Of a DNA stretch of 64,000 nt, positions 20,895 to 30,542 are shown piece after piece. The position numbers were made by a program, and so were the translations under genes. The notes under the pieces were generated by a model. That model searched no databases. It saw only the letters and a program-made list of their open reading frames with translations, and had not been told where the DNA came from. Location of the stretch: assembly GCA_002104985.1 (NCBI GenBank), contig MCGO01000160.1, forward strand, positions 1-64,000, read 5' to 3'. Within the stretch, counting starts at the first letter, position 1. Every line of letters starts with the position of its first letter. This DNA comes from Rhizoclosmatium globosum (lineage: Eukaryota; Chytridiomycota; Chytridiomycetes; Chytridiales; Chytriomycetaceae).

Positions 20895-21931
20895 TCAAGG
20901 AATCAACACAATCTTGCCCACAGTGCGACCAGATGCACTCAACTCGTGGGCCTTCTTTACATCACTAAGGGGAAGCTCAACGGTAGTAAAAAGCTTCACC
21001 TTTCCCTCCTCAATCCACTTGGCAACATTGGGGAACTGGTCAACAGGAAGGCTTGTAATGAACTTGTACTTTCTGGAGCTACTGATGGCTCTCCAAGCAA
21101 TAGTACCAACCATTCCAGCAAGCGCACCAACTGATACTGGTCCATGGGATGCTGGAGCAGACGCGGCAAACAAACCACCAGGCTTCAAAATAGTCTGTGC
21201 CAAGTCCCAGTTCTTGCCTTCATCCATTCCAACTGCATCGTAAAACACGTCGAACTGATTCTTGGTTGTGAGCTGATCCTTGAGTGGCTTGGCAGTATAG
21301 TCAACAAACTCATCCGCACCCAAGGTCTTAGTCACAAAGTCCTTGTTCTTACCCGACGCGACCGCAACCACCTTAGCACCAAGAATCTTTGCAATCTGCA
21401 CAGCAAAGATACCAACACCTCCACTGGCACCATTCACGAGAACCTCCTTTCCCTTATTCTCCTCCACCTTCAAACTGAGTCCACCATACGTCACAAGACC
21501 AACATACGCCGTCAAAGCACAGACGCCAACACCAGCCGCCTGTTGAGCACTAACACCTTCTGGTCGCTTCACAACCACATCCACAACAGTGCTCACCTTC
21601 ACATATTCCGCATATGTACCGAAAACCTTGATCCCCGCAGTCTTTCCATACACCCGATCGCCAACCTTGATTCCCTTCACGGCACTTCCAACTTCAACAA
21701 CGGTTCCAGCATAATCGATTCCAAGAACAGCATTTGGGATCGGGAGCGAGACGACGGCAGCCATGTCTCCTTGGCGCACTTTGTAGTCGACTGGATTGAC
21801 GCCGGCAGCTTCGACTTTGACAATGACAGACGACGTGTCGGAGTTTGAAAGTGTTGGTGTTGGAAGCGTTGATTCGGTGAGGACGTCGGGGCTGCCGTAG
21901 CCACTGATTGTGATTGTGGTGGAAGAGACAT
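20895..21931 (-). pseudogene. NADPH:quinone oxidoreductase-like, copy 2, start codon lost
   Basis: The frame from ITISGYGSPDVLTES to the C-terminus (SGRTVGKIVLIP) is unbroken, including the Rossmann motif GASGGVGIFAVQIAKILGA. Relative to copy 1, ten bases are missing at ~21911, removing the ATG of MRAITIS and putting the upstream ATG (21931, MSLPP) out of frame. The frame stays open upstream to 22058, but that begins with GTG and crosses the neighbouring gene's stop. The first in-frame ATG is that of GDMAAVV, about 50 residues into the fold. Either this copy is dead or uses an unseen exon. The enzyme family reduces quinones or enals with NADPH. Confidence 0.75.
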
Positions 21932-22048
21932 TTTGAGTGCGCTTTTGGGCGGTGAAGTGATGGTTTTGTTTGTGGTGTGGTTTCGCAAACAATGGCTTAA
22001 GGTACTCAGCCGCGACAAACACGATAGATTTGAAACACAAGCTTGGTT

Positions 22049-23000
22049 TTATTGCCACTTTCCCATCCAGACTTTGATGCTTTTGGCATCCATGAGTGAC
22101 TCAATCTCTGACGTTCCTAAAGTCGCATTTCCATCTTTGTCAGGTGGACCAGTCTTGCGTACCAGAAGGAAGTCTGACAAAAGTAAGTCGGCAGCTTCTC
22201 CAATCTCCAAGCTATCAACATCACGCTCGCCGCTCAACGAGCCCACAACCTGAGCCCTGCTTGAAAGCAGCTGACTCTGTAATTTCTTGAAGGATTCAGT
22301 CATGACCGTTTTTGGCACATTGGTAAGGTACTTCAAGAAATCGGTTATGTGTGTGTTTGGGCAAAGGATTTCACTCACTGACTTGATGACCACTTCAATG
22401 TGAGGACAGAGTTGTTTCATGAACGCCAGGGCGACTTCCGCGACGGCATAAACGGCTCCTCCGTGGCCTCTTCTGATTGTCACTTCCATATTCAATAGTG
22501 AACCGACAATGTTGGCATATTCCACTGCTGCGCCCCGATACCAACTCTTCCAGGAGGAAACGCCTCCCTGCATTTTCAAATAAGAACATTAGCTGAAAAC
22601 AGCGCTGGAAACACGGAAGACGAAGTGGAGTCATACCTTCAAAGACCAATCTGAGTTGAAGTTGTCACCGAGCTCCGTCAACTTCAATACGCTCGTATAA
22701 ACATGTCCGTTCTCAACAATCTGGTTATCACCTTTGGCAAACTCCGAGATAGCAGCTCTTTGAATACGGTTAGCTTCAAATGGGATGTGGGTGGGTTTCA
22801 GTACCTAGCGTGGTGAAACAGGTTGAACCAGGCAAGTCGGTAGCTTCAGGGGATTGAACGTTGTTAAGTACGGTATTGAGGAGCATGGCGGGGTGTTGAG
22901 TTAAAGTCGTGAGGTTGCTTGGATTTGGCAAGAGTTCTGTTTGAAAGAAACTTCGGGCTGTTACTTCTCCCGTGTCTAGAAAAGGATCGCCGAGTCCAAA
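22049..23000 (-). CDS. Alpha-helical protein of unknown function, paralogue A
   Basis: Readable exons on the minus strand: ~23000-22811 (LGDPFLDTGEVTARSFF ... CFTTL), a possible 36-nt intron, a middle exon (ANRIQRAAISEFAKGDNQIV ... SDWSLK), an intron GTATGA...TGCAG ending ~22571, then GGVSSWKSWYRGAAVEYANI to the stop at 22049. No motif is recognised; the protein looks all-helical (HEAT/ARM-like at most). Its 5' half (~22270-22916) is nearly identical to paralogue B at ~23464-24100, while the C-terminal ~70 residues (…DFLLVRKTGPPDKDG … MGKWQ) are only distantly similar. The start codon is not resolved. Confidence 0.5.
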
Positions 23001-24100
23001 TAAGGGGAAATCCCATAGGCAATGTATGAATCGTACCAATTCATCTCAGTATGACTTCAAACTTTATATATTAAGAAGAGGAAAAGACAAGACAGTCAAA
23101 GTACGACACAACTATCCGCAACCATGTGCTCCTTACTCGTCGACATTGCCTGAAAAGAGGTCAGCAAGTATTCATCATTATTTTACAAACTCACTTAATT
23201 TGGGTCTGAGTTGACAATCTGCGGCCCACCCTTCAATGGTTTCGGCAAATAGAAGACTTTCCACTGCAGATTCCCCCAATGTAGAACTACCCGTAGTTTG
23301 ATCCCATTCCCCAGTTCTCTTTACGAACAGAAAGTGCGGAACGAGGCGCGACACCATCTGAATTCTTTCAGAAGCGAGGGACTCAGCGAATTCGGTGAGG
23401 TGGCTGTTCGTGATGGGTGTCATCAGGGAAAGCACAACCTTTTCATCATGGATGCATTGACTCTGCAATTTCTTGAAGGATTCAGTCATGACCGTTTTTG
23501 GCACATTGGTAAGGTACTTCAAGAAATCGGTTATGTGTGTGTTTGGGCAAAGGATTTCACTCACTGACTTGATGACCACTTCAATGTGAGGACAGAGTTG
23601 TTTCATGAACGCCAGGGCGACTTCCGCGACGGCATAAACGGCTCCTCCGTGGCCTCTTCTGATTGTCACTTCCATATTCAATAGTGAACCGACAATGTTG
23701 GCATATTCCACTGCTGCGCCCCGATACCAACTCTTCCAGGAGGAAACGCCTCCCTGCATTTTCAAATAAGAACATTAGCTGAAAACAGCGCTGGAAACAC
23801 GGAAGACGAAGTGGAGTCATACCTTCAAAGACCAATCTGAGTTGAAGTTGTCACCGAGCTCCGTCAACTTCAATACGCTCGTATAAACATGTCCGTTCTC
23901 AACAATCTGGTTATCACCTTTGGCAAACTCCGAGATAGCAGCTCTTTGAATACGGTTAGCTTCAAATGGGATGTGGGTGGGTTTCAGTACCTAGCGTGGT
24001 GAAACAGGTTGGAACCAGGCAAGTCGGTAGCTTCAGGGGATTGAACGTTGTTAAGTACGGTATTGAGGAGCATGGCGGGGTGTTGAGAAAATCGTGAGGG
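22266..24100. repeat. Tandem duplication, ~640-bp blocks
   Basis: Blocks ~22270-22916 and ~23464-24100 are nearly identical (two small differences seen near their ends), 1.19 kb apart in direct orientation. They contain the shared 5' halves of paralogues A and B, introns included. Sequence outside the blocks is diverged. Confidence 0.9.
23133..24100 (-). CDS. Alpha-helical protein of unknown function, paralogue B
   Basis: Tandem partner of paralogue A. The central exon GGVSSWKSWYRGAAVEYANI... is identical to A up to LQSQ, then diverges (IHDEKVVLSLMTPITNS ... ESLLFAETIEGW). A final intron (GTGAGTTTG...CTGACCTCTTTTCAG) with a good branch site links to a short last exon ending SNVDE at 23133. 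One extra C near 24012 (GGTTCCAACC against GGTTCAACC in A) shifts the upstream exon, and similarity to A stops at ~24100, so its 5' end may be broken. Function unknown. Confidence 0.48.
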
Positions 24101-24239
24101 TGGTAGATTTGACAGGAGGTTTTGTGTCTGAATATAACACCGCGTCTTTTTTTTTGGGGATGTAGAAAACACAACCGATTACAAACTTTTACCAAATGGT
24201 TAGAAACTCTAATATTGCACATAATATAGCTGCGAAAGA

Positions 24240-25268
24240 AGAACCGATCCCAACAGACAGGACTTTCAGCCGAGACGCAAGCCTTGATCAGCGATTTCGA
24301 TATCTTTGGAGGAATCAAAGCCAATAAGCCGTTTGAACCGTTTAGGAACTACTTGGCGCAAGTGTTTCAAACGGATCGCGTGGTGATAGATGTTGGTTGT
24401 CGTGTACTCTCTATCCAGTGATTAACTGCCTACTCACTAGGACTTTATTAAAGATACCTTGAAGAAAAATCCACCGCGTGGACTGCAAGCAAATGAAGGG
24501 GTGGGGCCTGCCGTACCTGCTGATCATGTCCTGAAGACTGTGCCATCTCTAGGCATAGGAGCAAATGAAAGCTGTCCCTCACCCGACGGTCACAAAGACA
24601 AAATTGATTGATCGTCCTATAATTGAAAGGGAAGCACCTAAAACCAGCACTTATCAAGTGTATCTATCAACGTATGCTGGTACCAAAGTCAAAAGTAAGT
24701 TGAGTTAGCATCATTAATGGACTGATCGTGGATTGTAGCTTTGAAAGAGGAAGGATTCAAGACAAATGCAAATTACGTTCCCCTCAAAATGGATGATTGG
24801 AAGCGTTAAATCACGCTAAACATGGTACAAAAACGTTCTTCAAGCATGGCACATGGAGAATGTCTGGGAGGCTAAAGCAAGGAAGTTAAACACTGCTGGA
24901 AAGCCTGCTGTTATCTCGGAAAAAACGCTGCAAAAAGAGAAATCGGACCTTCTTAATCTTATTAGAAAGTGTCATGCAAAACTTGGTATGCTGATTGTTG
25001 TTGTCGACTATCGCTGATGAATCACCACAGAATCAAACTACGGATTCCACGGATTGTATTTTACGTTTGATGATAACACAAGTGTCGTGAAGGACTGTAG
25101 CACTGGAAAATGTGGCCGCTGTTTCAGTGAAATGCTGTATTCCACAAATGCGCGACCTCCATTGCTATTTCTACAAGCCAAAAACGAATTCACGAAACGA
25201 GCAATTACTAAATCGGAGGCTCTTGCTGTCACAGCTAATCCTGGTCTCCGAAAAATAATATGTCTATG
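24240..25268 (+). pseudogene. Decayed spliced gene, unknown
   Basis: Several open stretches read in order on the plus strand with plausible introns: ISDFDIFGGIKANKPFEPF (~24290), TSTYQVYLSTYAGTKVK then intron GTAAGT...TTGTAG (~24695-24739), EEGFKTNANYVPLKMDDW, AWHMENVWEAKARKLN (~24850), intron GTATGC...CACAG (~24987-25031), and ESNYGFHGLYFTFDDNTSVV to the stop at 25268. Frame breaks near 24808 and earlier stops mark decay. PPLLFLQAKNEF near the end resembles the (E/Q)xK core strand of PD-(D/E)XK nucleases, so a relation to CRN-type effectors is possible but unproven. I do not name the family. Confidence 0.4.
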
Positions 25269-25508
25269 ACGTCTGGCTATCGCTTCGTGTAAGACGACTT
25301 TGAGTTAGTGTTTATTACCCAGCTTTTTGTTCCATCAATGAAGTAGCCAGTGATTAGCCAAAGGAACCGCTCATCTGGCTATTCCCTGCATTCCTATCCC
25401 CAGTGTACGCAATGCGATTTAGGGGCTGGCACGGACACGATACAACTTAAGTTGAATAAATCTCGTTGATTAAGGTCATACATGGTATTAGAAGTTTGCG
25501 AAGGTCTC

Positions 25509-25533
25509 GATAGGGTTATAACCCTAAGGGTTA
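25509..25533. repeat. Short interstitial telomere-like motif
   Basis: AACCCTAAGGGTTAGGGTTA contains one CCCTAA next to two TTAGGG-type units. Fungal telomeres are commonly TTAGGG. Only three units, so chance is possible. Confidence 0.35.
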
Positions 25534-25599
25534 GGGTTAAAATCTCAATGCTTTCCTTAAACTACCAATGTTTGGTTTTTGTTTGACATGCTTTTGGAA

Positions 25600-27190
25600 C
25601 TCAAACAATCTTACGGACACTTTTTGCGTGAATCTGATTTAATGTATTGCATTCTGTAACAAGACGCCTTTTTCGAATTATAGTATGCAGCGCAATAACA
25701 AATCTTGAAGCGGTCTACCCAAAAACGTTGTATGCTACTGGCTGTTTGAAGGGTTCTGAATGAGAAGTGCCGTTTCTGTTCAAAAGAACGACGAAGCACA
25801 TTTATGTGCCAACTGACGGAAGGCAAACAAACTATGCCTTGCTTTGAAGCACGCCGTGTTGCTTTCACTTGCTGTGAAGATATAAACGTTGGCCAACGAA
25901 AAATATGTACTCTTCGGCTTCTAAATACTTCACTAGTTGAAAAGGGTACATTCAGTTGCAAAGTCACTGACATAGCACAACTGAGTATTCCGTATCAAAA
26001 GAATATATTTCCATTGTTTAAAGTGTTGTTTTGATACTGTCTCACTTTCCTGTCGTAATGCCATCTTGTACGTTCTGATCTGCTAACACTGACTGTTCCG
26101 AAGATTGATTTGATTCAAATGTTCTTCCAAAAACAGAATACTGTTTTCTCCACTATCAAACAGCCAGATTGCTGCTGTGGCGTCCACGCAATAAACGGCA
26201 CCAACTGACATTCGACAGGTCTTCACAGTATCACCAATAGAGAGTGACCAGGATTTTAGTGTTCTCAGAGGTTAGCATTGACGATTCTACAACCAAGTCT
26301 TTCTCAACTTGAGCAAAATTCAAGGGAGGATCATGCTTTGGCTCTAGATCTTTTGGCACACATGTTAAGAAAAGTAAACACAGGATAGTAATAGACTTAC
26401 TATTGAATTCAGAAATCTTGGCATACATAGCAGTGAAGTTAGTCAACAGTGCCGTTCAGACATGCAGCCAATTTAGTTCTTGGGTTCTTTTTCATATACT
26501 TTTGGACAGTTAAAATTGTTCGCTCATAATGGTTGATGGTTTCCCGCAATGTGTCCTTGTTTGATGGCACGTCAACAGACACCTGTTTTGCCAAACTTTG
26601 CCTCTGGCGTATGATTGAAGCCACAACGTCTGCGTTTTTGAATTGCGTAGACGATCAATAGAGTTTGATACAGCATCACAAAAACTCTTGAGTGACTCAA
26701 ATGTCTGCAGGTGTTTTCCCAGTGTCCATTCCACCAAGCCTCGAATTTTCACTCAATTATAGTCTTCCAAGGCAAGCACAATATCCAATTGCCGGTTTTC
26801 TGTCGTTTCCCATAGAGTCAGCCCAATGCTTTGAGCAAGCCAAGAATTGAATCGCTCATGACCTTCACTGTCCATAGTGAGACCTAACCCAAAAAGAATT
26901 CAAGGACCAAACAAGCATTGGCAGTCTTTTCCATGTGCATACACGTGCATTGCAGGCAAAGTCATATCCAAAGGTGATAGTTTGGTAAACAAATAAAGAA
27001 GCAAGCCAACTCAGAACGTCGTCAGTGTAATGAAGTTGTTCTCCTTTTGAAACACGTGAAAGCGGTAACAAGAAGAAACTGAGCCAAATCGAAGACCCGT
27101 AGCCAGAAACTGCGTTGCTCTGAATAGGAAGTCTTCGAGGAAAGATGCTATTGAAGCAAGACTGAAGTTCTTGTCCAAGTTTCAAGTCTT
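25600..27190 (-). pseudogene. Remnant of a KDZ (Kyakuja/Dileera/Zisupton) transposase, probable
   Basis: Minus-strand open pieces with one-base shifts read TFGYDFACNARVYAHGKD (~26960), LTMDSEGHERFNSWLAQSIG (~26880-26830) and ENRQLDIVLALEDY (~26770), then a helical tail (KSFCDAVSNSIDRL, ~26690; LRETINHYERTILTVQKYM, ~26530). The order YD-x-AC, then a D-x-E-G-x-ER motif, then a helix matches KDZ transposases, where the Glu is catalytic. Several stops and shifts make it a relic. No ends were identified. The identification rests on motif resemblance by eye. Confidence 0.42.
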
Positions 27191-28223
27191 GTCACTCTGT
27201 GAGTCTCTTTTTCTTTTTCTTTTTTTTACCGCCTCAAAATTTTGTACGCATCCCCTCGTGCTCTTATCAATACTCTGCGTGCATTTTGTTGGTGCTCATT
27301 CGTCTGTACAAAGAGTTAATTTGGTACACCTCTCACAAGCCCAACTTTACATCCAATCAAAGTATGAGATTATTAGGTTTGAAACAGTTTACGTCTCCAG
27401 ACTTTGTACACTTCTCCTCGTACTCCCATAGACGTTCTGCGTGGATTAGAGAGTGGTAATGTGTCTGTACAAAAAATGGAAGTTTTTGGCCACTTGAAAC
27501 CCAACTCACCACCACACTACAGATTTGTCGGTGTTCCCTATAAAAAGTATCTATCACTCAGGGTATGTCTTGATGGGTCTTGAGGTAAACAATGAGAGAA
27601 AGACAATGTACCTTATCCTGAGTGCGACTTGAAACTTATTGCTTATCAGCTTCTTCTGTGGACAAGGGAATGCAAGAGGAAGACAGGCTTCAAATATGTT
27701 GAGAACGCCATTGATGTGATCTGAAGGTGTTGCATTTATGTAATTATCAGATTGGTCACAAATATATTCAAGTGAAAGTGAAAATGATCAATTTATAGTT
27801 CATGGGTAAATGATTCAGTTTTTAGTGAAATTGCGGAGCGTCAAGTTTGCATAAGTTGCCAATTGTAGGCTCAGATCCAGAAAGAGAGGCTGGTCCAAAA
27901 TCAATTAGTAAATCAATCCTCACAGCCTCCCTGCCACTGCCTTTCCTCCTGAACCGCCCAAGCAATTCTTACCAAACTTGGTCCATAGATGAGTATGTAC
28001 ATTTTATTATGAATCTCAAAGCGGCACCACAAATGGATTGATCAATCCTCCACAATCGTCCCATTTCTCATCCTTGCCCATTAGATACCCACCAAAACCC
28101 ACCATCAGCCACCGTCGACGATTCAAATGAAGTCAAAATGATCAATTTAGTTCATTCAAAGACTTAGAGACTTGTCAATCACACCTGTCGGCCATACCAG
28201 GCTGAGGAGTCATTGCAGCGTTA
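27191..28223. other. Non-coding or decayed sequence upstream of the helicase remnant
   Basis: About 1 kb with only short open frames. A pyrimidine-rich tract lies at 27205-27230. I see no recognisable protein, repeat structure or RNA here; part may be decayed 5' sequence of the RecQ-like gene. Confidence 0.4.
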
Positions 28224-28667
28224 AATGAGAATGATGTCCTCGCAATACACCCAACTGGCTCCGGGAAAACGTGGATGTTCTCAATAGCAGCGATTATACA
28301 TTGTACCTATAATCGACACTCAGAAGTACGCATGAAAGGCTCCAAAGTTGCTTTTGTCATCAGCCCTCTCATTGCCTTGATTCACCAACAAGTTGTATAC
28401 TTCAATTGCATTTCTCTGGTATATATGGCAGCTGCTCTTGGAAGCAAGGACAAGGACACAAATACACTGGAACTGATTAAGAATCAGGAGGTGCATTGGT
28501 GGCTTGAAATAAAGTAAAGAAATCCCCATGGCTGTGGATCTTAGACAAAGCTCACTTGTTCATCGAAGCTGGTGATGTCTTTATGGCTCTCTCTGCAAGT
28601 GTTCCCCATGAGTGTTGGAAACAACTCGGGATTTGGGGGGCTAATCTCTGCCAGCTTGTTGGCAACA
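28224..28667 (+). pseudogene. RecQ-like helicase remnant, 5' part
   Basis: Plus-strand pieces carry helicase motif I (DVLAIHPTGSGKTWMF, ~28230-28280), motif Ia (VAFVISPLIALIHQQV, ~28350) and a motif II variant (LWILDKAHLFIE, ~28535, where DEAH has become DKAH). Two frame changes separate these pieces. The sequence is cut at ~28668 by a T-tract and LINE X2; matching 3' helicase motifs reappear at ~39130. Subtelomeric RecQ genes (TLH type) are known in fungi, but subtelomeric origin here is only inference. Confidence 0.6.
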
Positions 28668-29592
28668 TTTTTTTTTTTTTTTTGGAAAAACTTTATCGGA
28701 GACTGAAACCGCAACCAAACAACGACACAATGCACAAAAAGACGCAGTCCCACCTCCGCGTGTCTGTCGTGTTGGTCGCTTGGATCACAGAGCGGAGACG
28801 TGTGGGGGCTGGGGAAGTTTTGGGGACAGGGAGCGAAGGAAGAGGAGTCGCACTGGGGTTGAAACAACAACGCCAATGGAGCAAAACAGCCGCAAAACAG
28901 CGGGAAAGTTGAGCAGTCAACTGCGGAACAGCGAAGCCCGAAACAGGAACCCCAACGAGACACGAAGCAAGGAGACGCGTGTCACTGTAACTATAACAAA
29001 ACAAAATGAAAAGGCCGAAACAGACCTACCAGCACTACCAGACACAAGACATGGAATAACACACCTACCCCACCACAACGCAAAACGACAACAGGCACAA
29101 CAGCCACACAAAACACACTGGAAGGAAAGTGAGGGACTGTCAAAGGAGGCGCAACAGCCATACGCAACCTACCAACACGACAGAAACTCAATGCTGGCGC
29201 CAACCAACGCGGAAGAGACAACACCACACAGCGAAAGGCGAAACAGACAACATCAGGGCAACAGTCAATACAGACGAGGCAACACCCAACGTTTATTAAC
29301 ACCTACAACTCAACATTACAATAAACACTTTTCAACTTCCATATCAAACACTGTAGAAACAAAAAAGAACAAACAAAACAATAAATACACGAAGAAGGAC
29401 AAGAGGGAAAGAAAGAATGAAACGAAAGGAAGTGTCAGACAAAAAACAAATAAAGAACAAAGTAGAACAATAACAAACCAACTGCGCAAAACGAAAATGC
29501 GCAGTCTGTGGGAACTGCACAAAAGGCAGGAAATACGCAGCAAGGGGTTGAAAGGGACACAAAAACAAGCACCAAAATGCCCTCTCCCACCA

Positions 29593-30180
29593 CTCAACCA
29601 GACAACCACAATGACCAACCAATACACCATTGATATCTACCACGCAGACCTAAGTGACTACACGTTTGGCGACACAAACAGCCTGTCCAAGTCGTCTGCC
29701 AGGGTCCAAGCTGCATTAGTCGACGCTGGTGCCCATGCAACTGTCACACCCCACTGCGAGTACACAACACTGCTGTGCAACAAGGACGACGCCAAGAGGG
29801 TAAGACAAGCGCACTCCAAACAAACAACACAAGCTGGGAAACTAACCAACCAATCATCTACTCATTACCCTTTGCACAACGAACCCGCCCAACCAACCCG
29901 TTCACCATCGTTGCACTTGGCCTCACCCACCTTGACCTCAGCAACTACCACCAAACCACCACCAAAGACGAAATCAGCGACTTCATCTACAACGTGCTCA
30001 AGGAGGAAGTCGAGGACGTACACATCTACTCCAAAGCCAAAACCCCCACCGGCTACATCATCTGCAACATTGAGGCCCAATTCAGACGCCTCCTTGACAA
30101 GCCCATGTACTGCTACATCCCCAACCTCCCAAACATCAACATACAGCTACGTAACCCAGCCACAGACCTCTCCACCTATA
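29593..30180 (+). pseudogene. ORF1 5' part of LINE X2
   Basis: Reads the same domain as X1 (NPFTIVALGLTHLDLSNYHQ, KEEVEDVHIYSKAKTPTGY, PMYCYIPNLPNINIQLRN) and stops being similar exactly at 30180, where LINE Y begins. A one-base shift near 29775 separates it from the upstream Q/T/N-rich leader, which is open but of low complexity. The leader retains ~70 bp that X1 lacks. The ORF continues at 36765 after Y. Confidence 0.6.
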
Positions 30181-30542
30181 TTTTTTCCAAGTCAACCATG
30201 CTCTGTTTATTTGCAACGAAACTTTCCAGCCCATCAAATAACACTTTCCCGACTCCCTGGGTTGAATACGCAACTATTCCTGCCCGTATAACCAGTGATC
30301 CGATAGCATGTGCTGTGCTTTTCAGCATCTATCCCCTTACGCCAACAATTTACTTCCCACCCAGTTACTCCATATCTTTCATGAGGCCTTCTTGTAACTT
30401 GGTCTTGTGGGCTGGATGCGGTTAACATCAGCAGCCCCGAGGGGAGGAGGGGGGGTATGGGGGGGAGGAACAACCCCCCATGTTTCTAGAAATATATCTA
30501 TACCCTCCCTAGTTTTGTAAGGGAACCACCCTAGGTTGGTTT

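Larger units (their letters stand above)
19069..22030. repeat. Segmental duplication, copy 2
   Basis: Direct repeat of bases 1 to ~5510 without the 2.5-kb retroelement. The UGT is intact here. The QOR-like gene has an unbroken main frame but has lost its start codon region. Divergence between copies is low, so the duplication is fairly recent. Confidence 0.93.

Noticed and set aside
20895..22058. QOR-like copy 2 as a 387-residue protein starting at 22058
   Set aside because: The first codon is GTG within the neighbouring gene's end, and the ancestral ATG was deleted; no in-frame ATG precedes the fold.
22776..23039. ORF starting at 23039 as the true N-terminus of paralogue A
   Set aside because: It begins with TTG and no convincing ATG; upstream exon structure is unresolved.
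28780..30291. 503-residue plus-strand ORF as a cellular gene
   Set aside because: Low-complexity Q/T/N-rich LINE X leader running through ORF1 in a wrong frame and across the X2/Y boundary.
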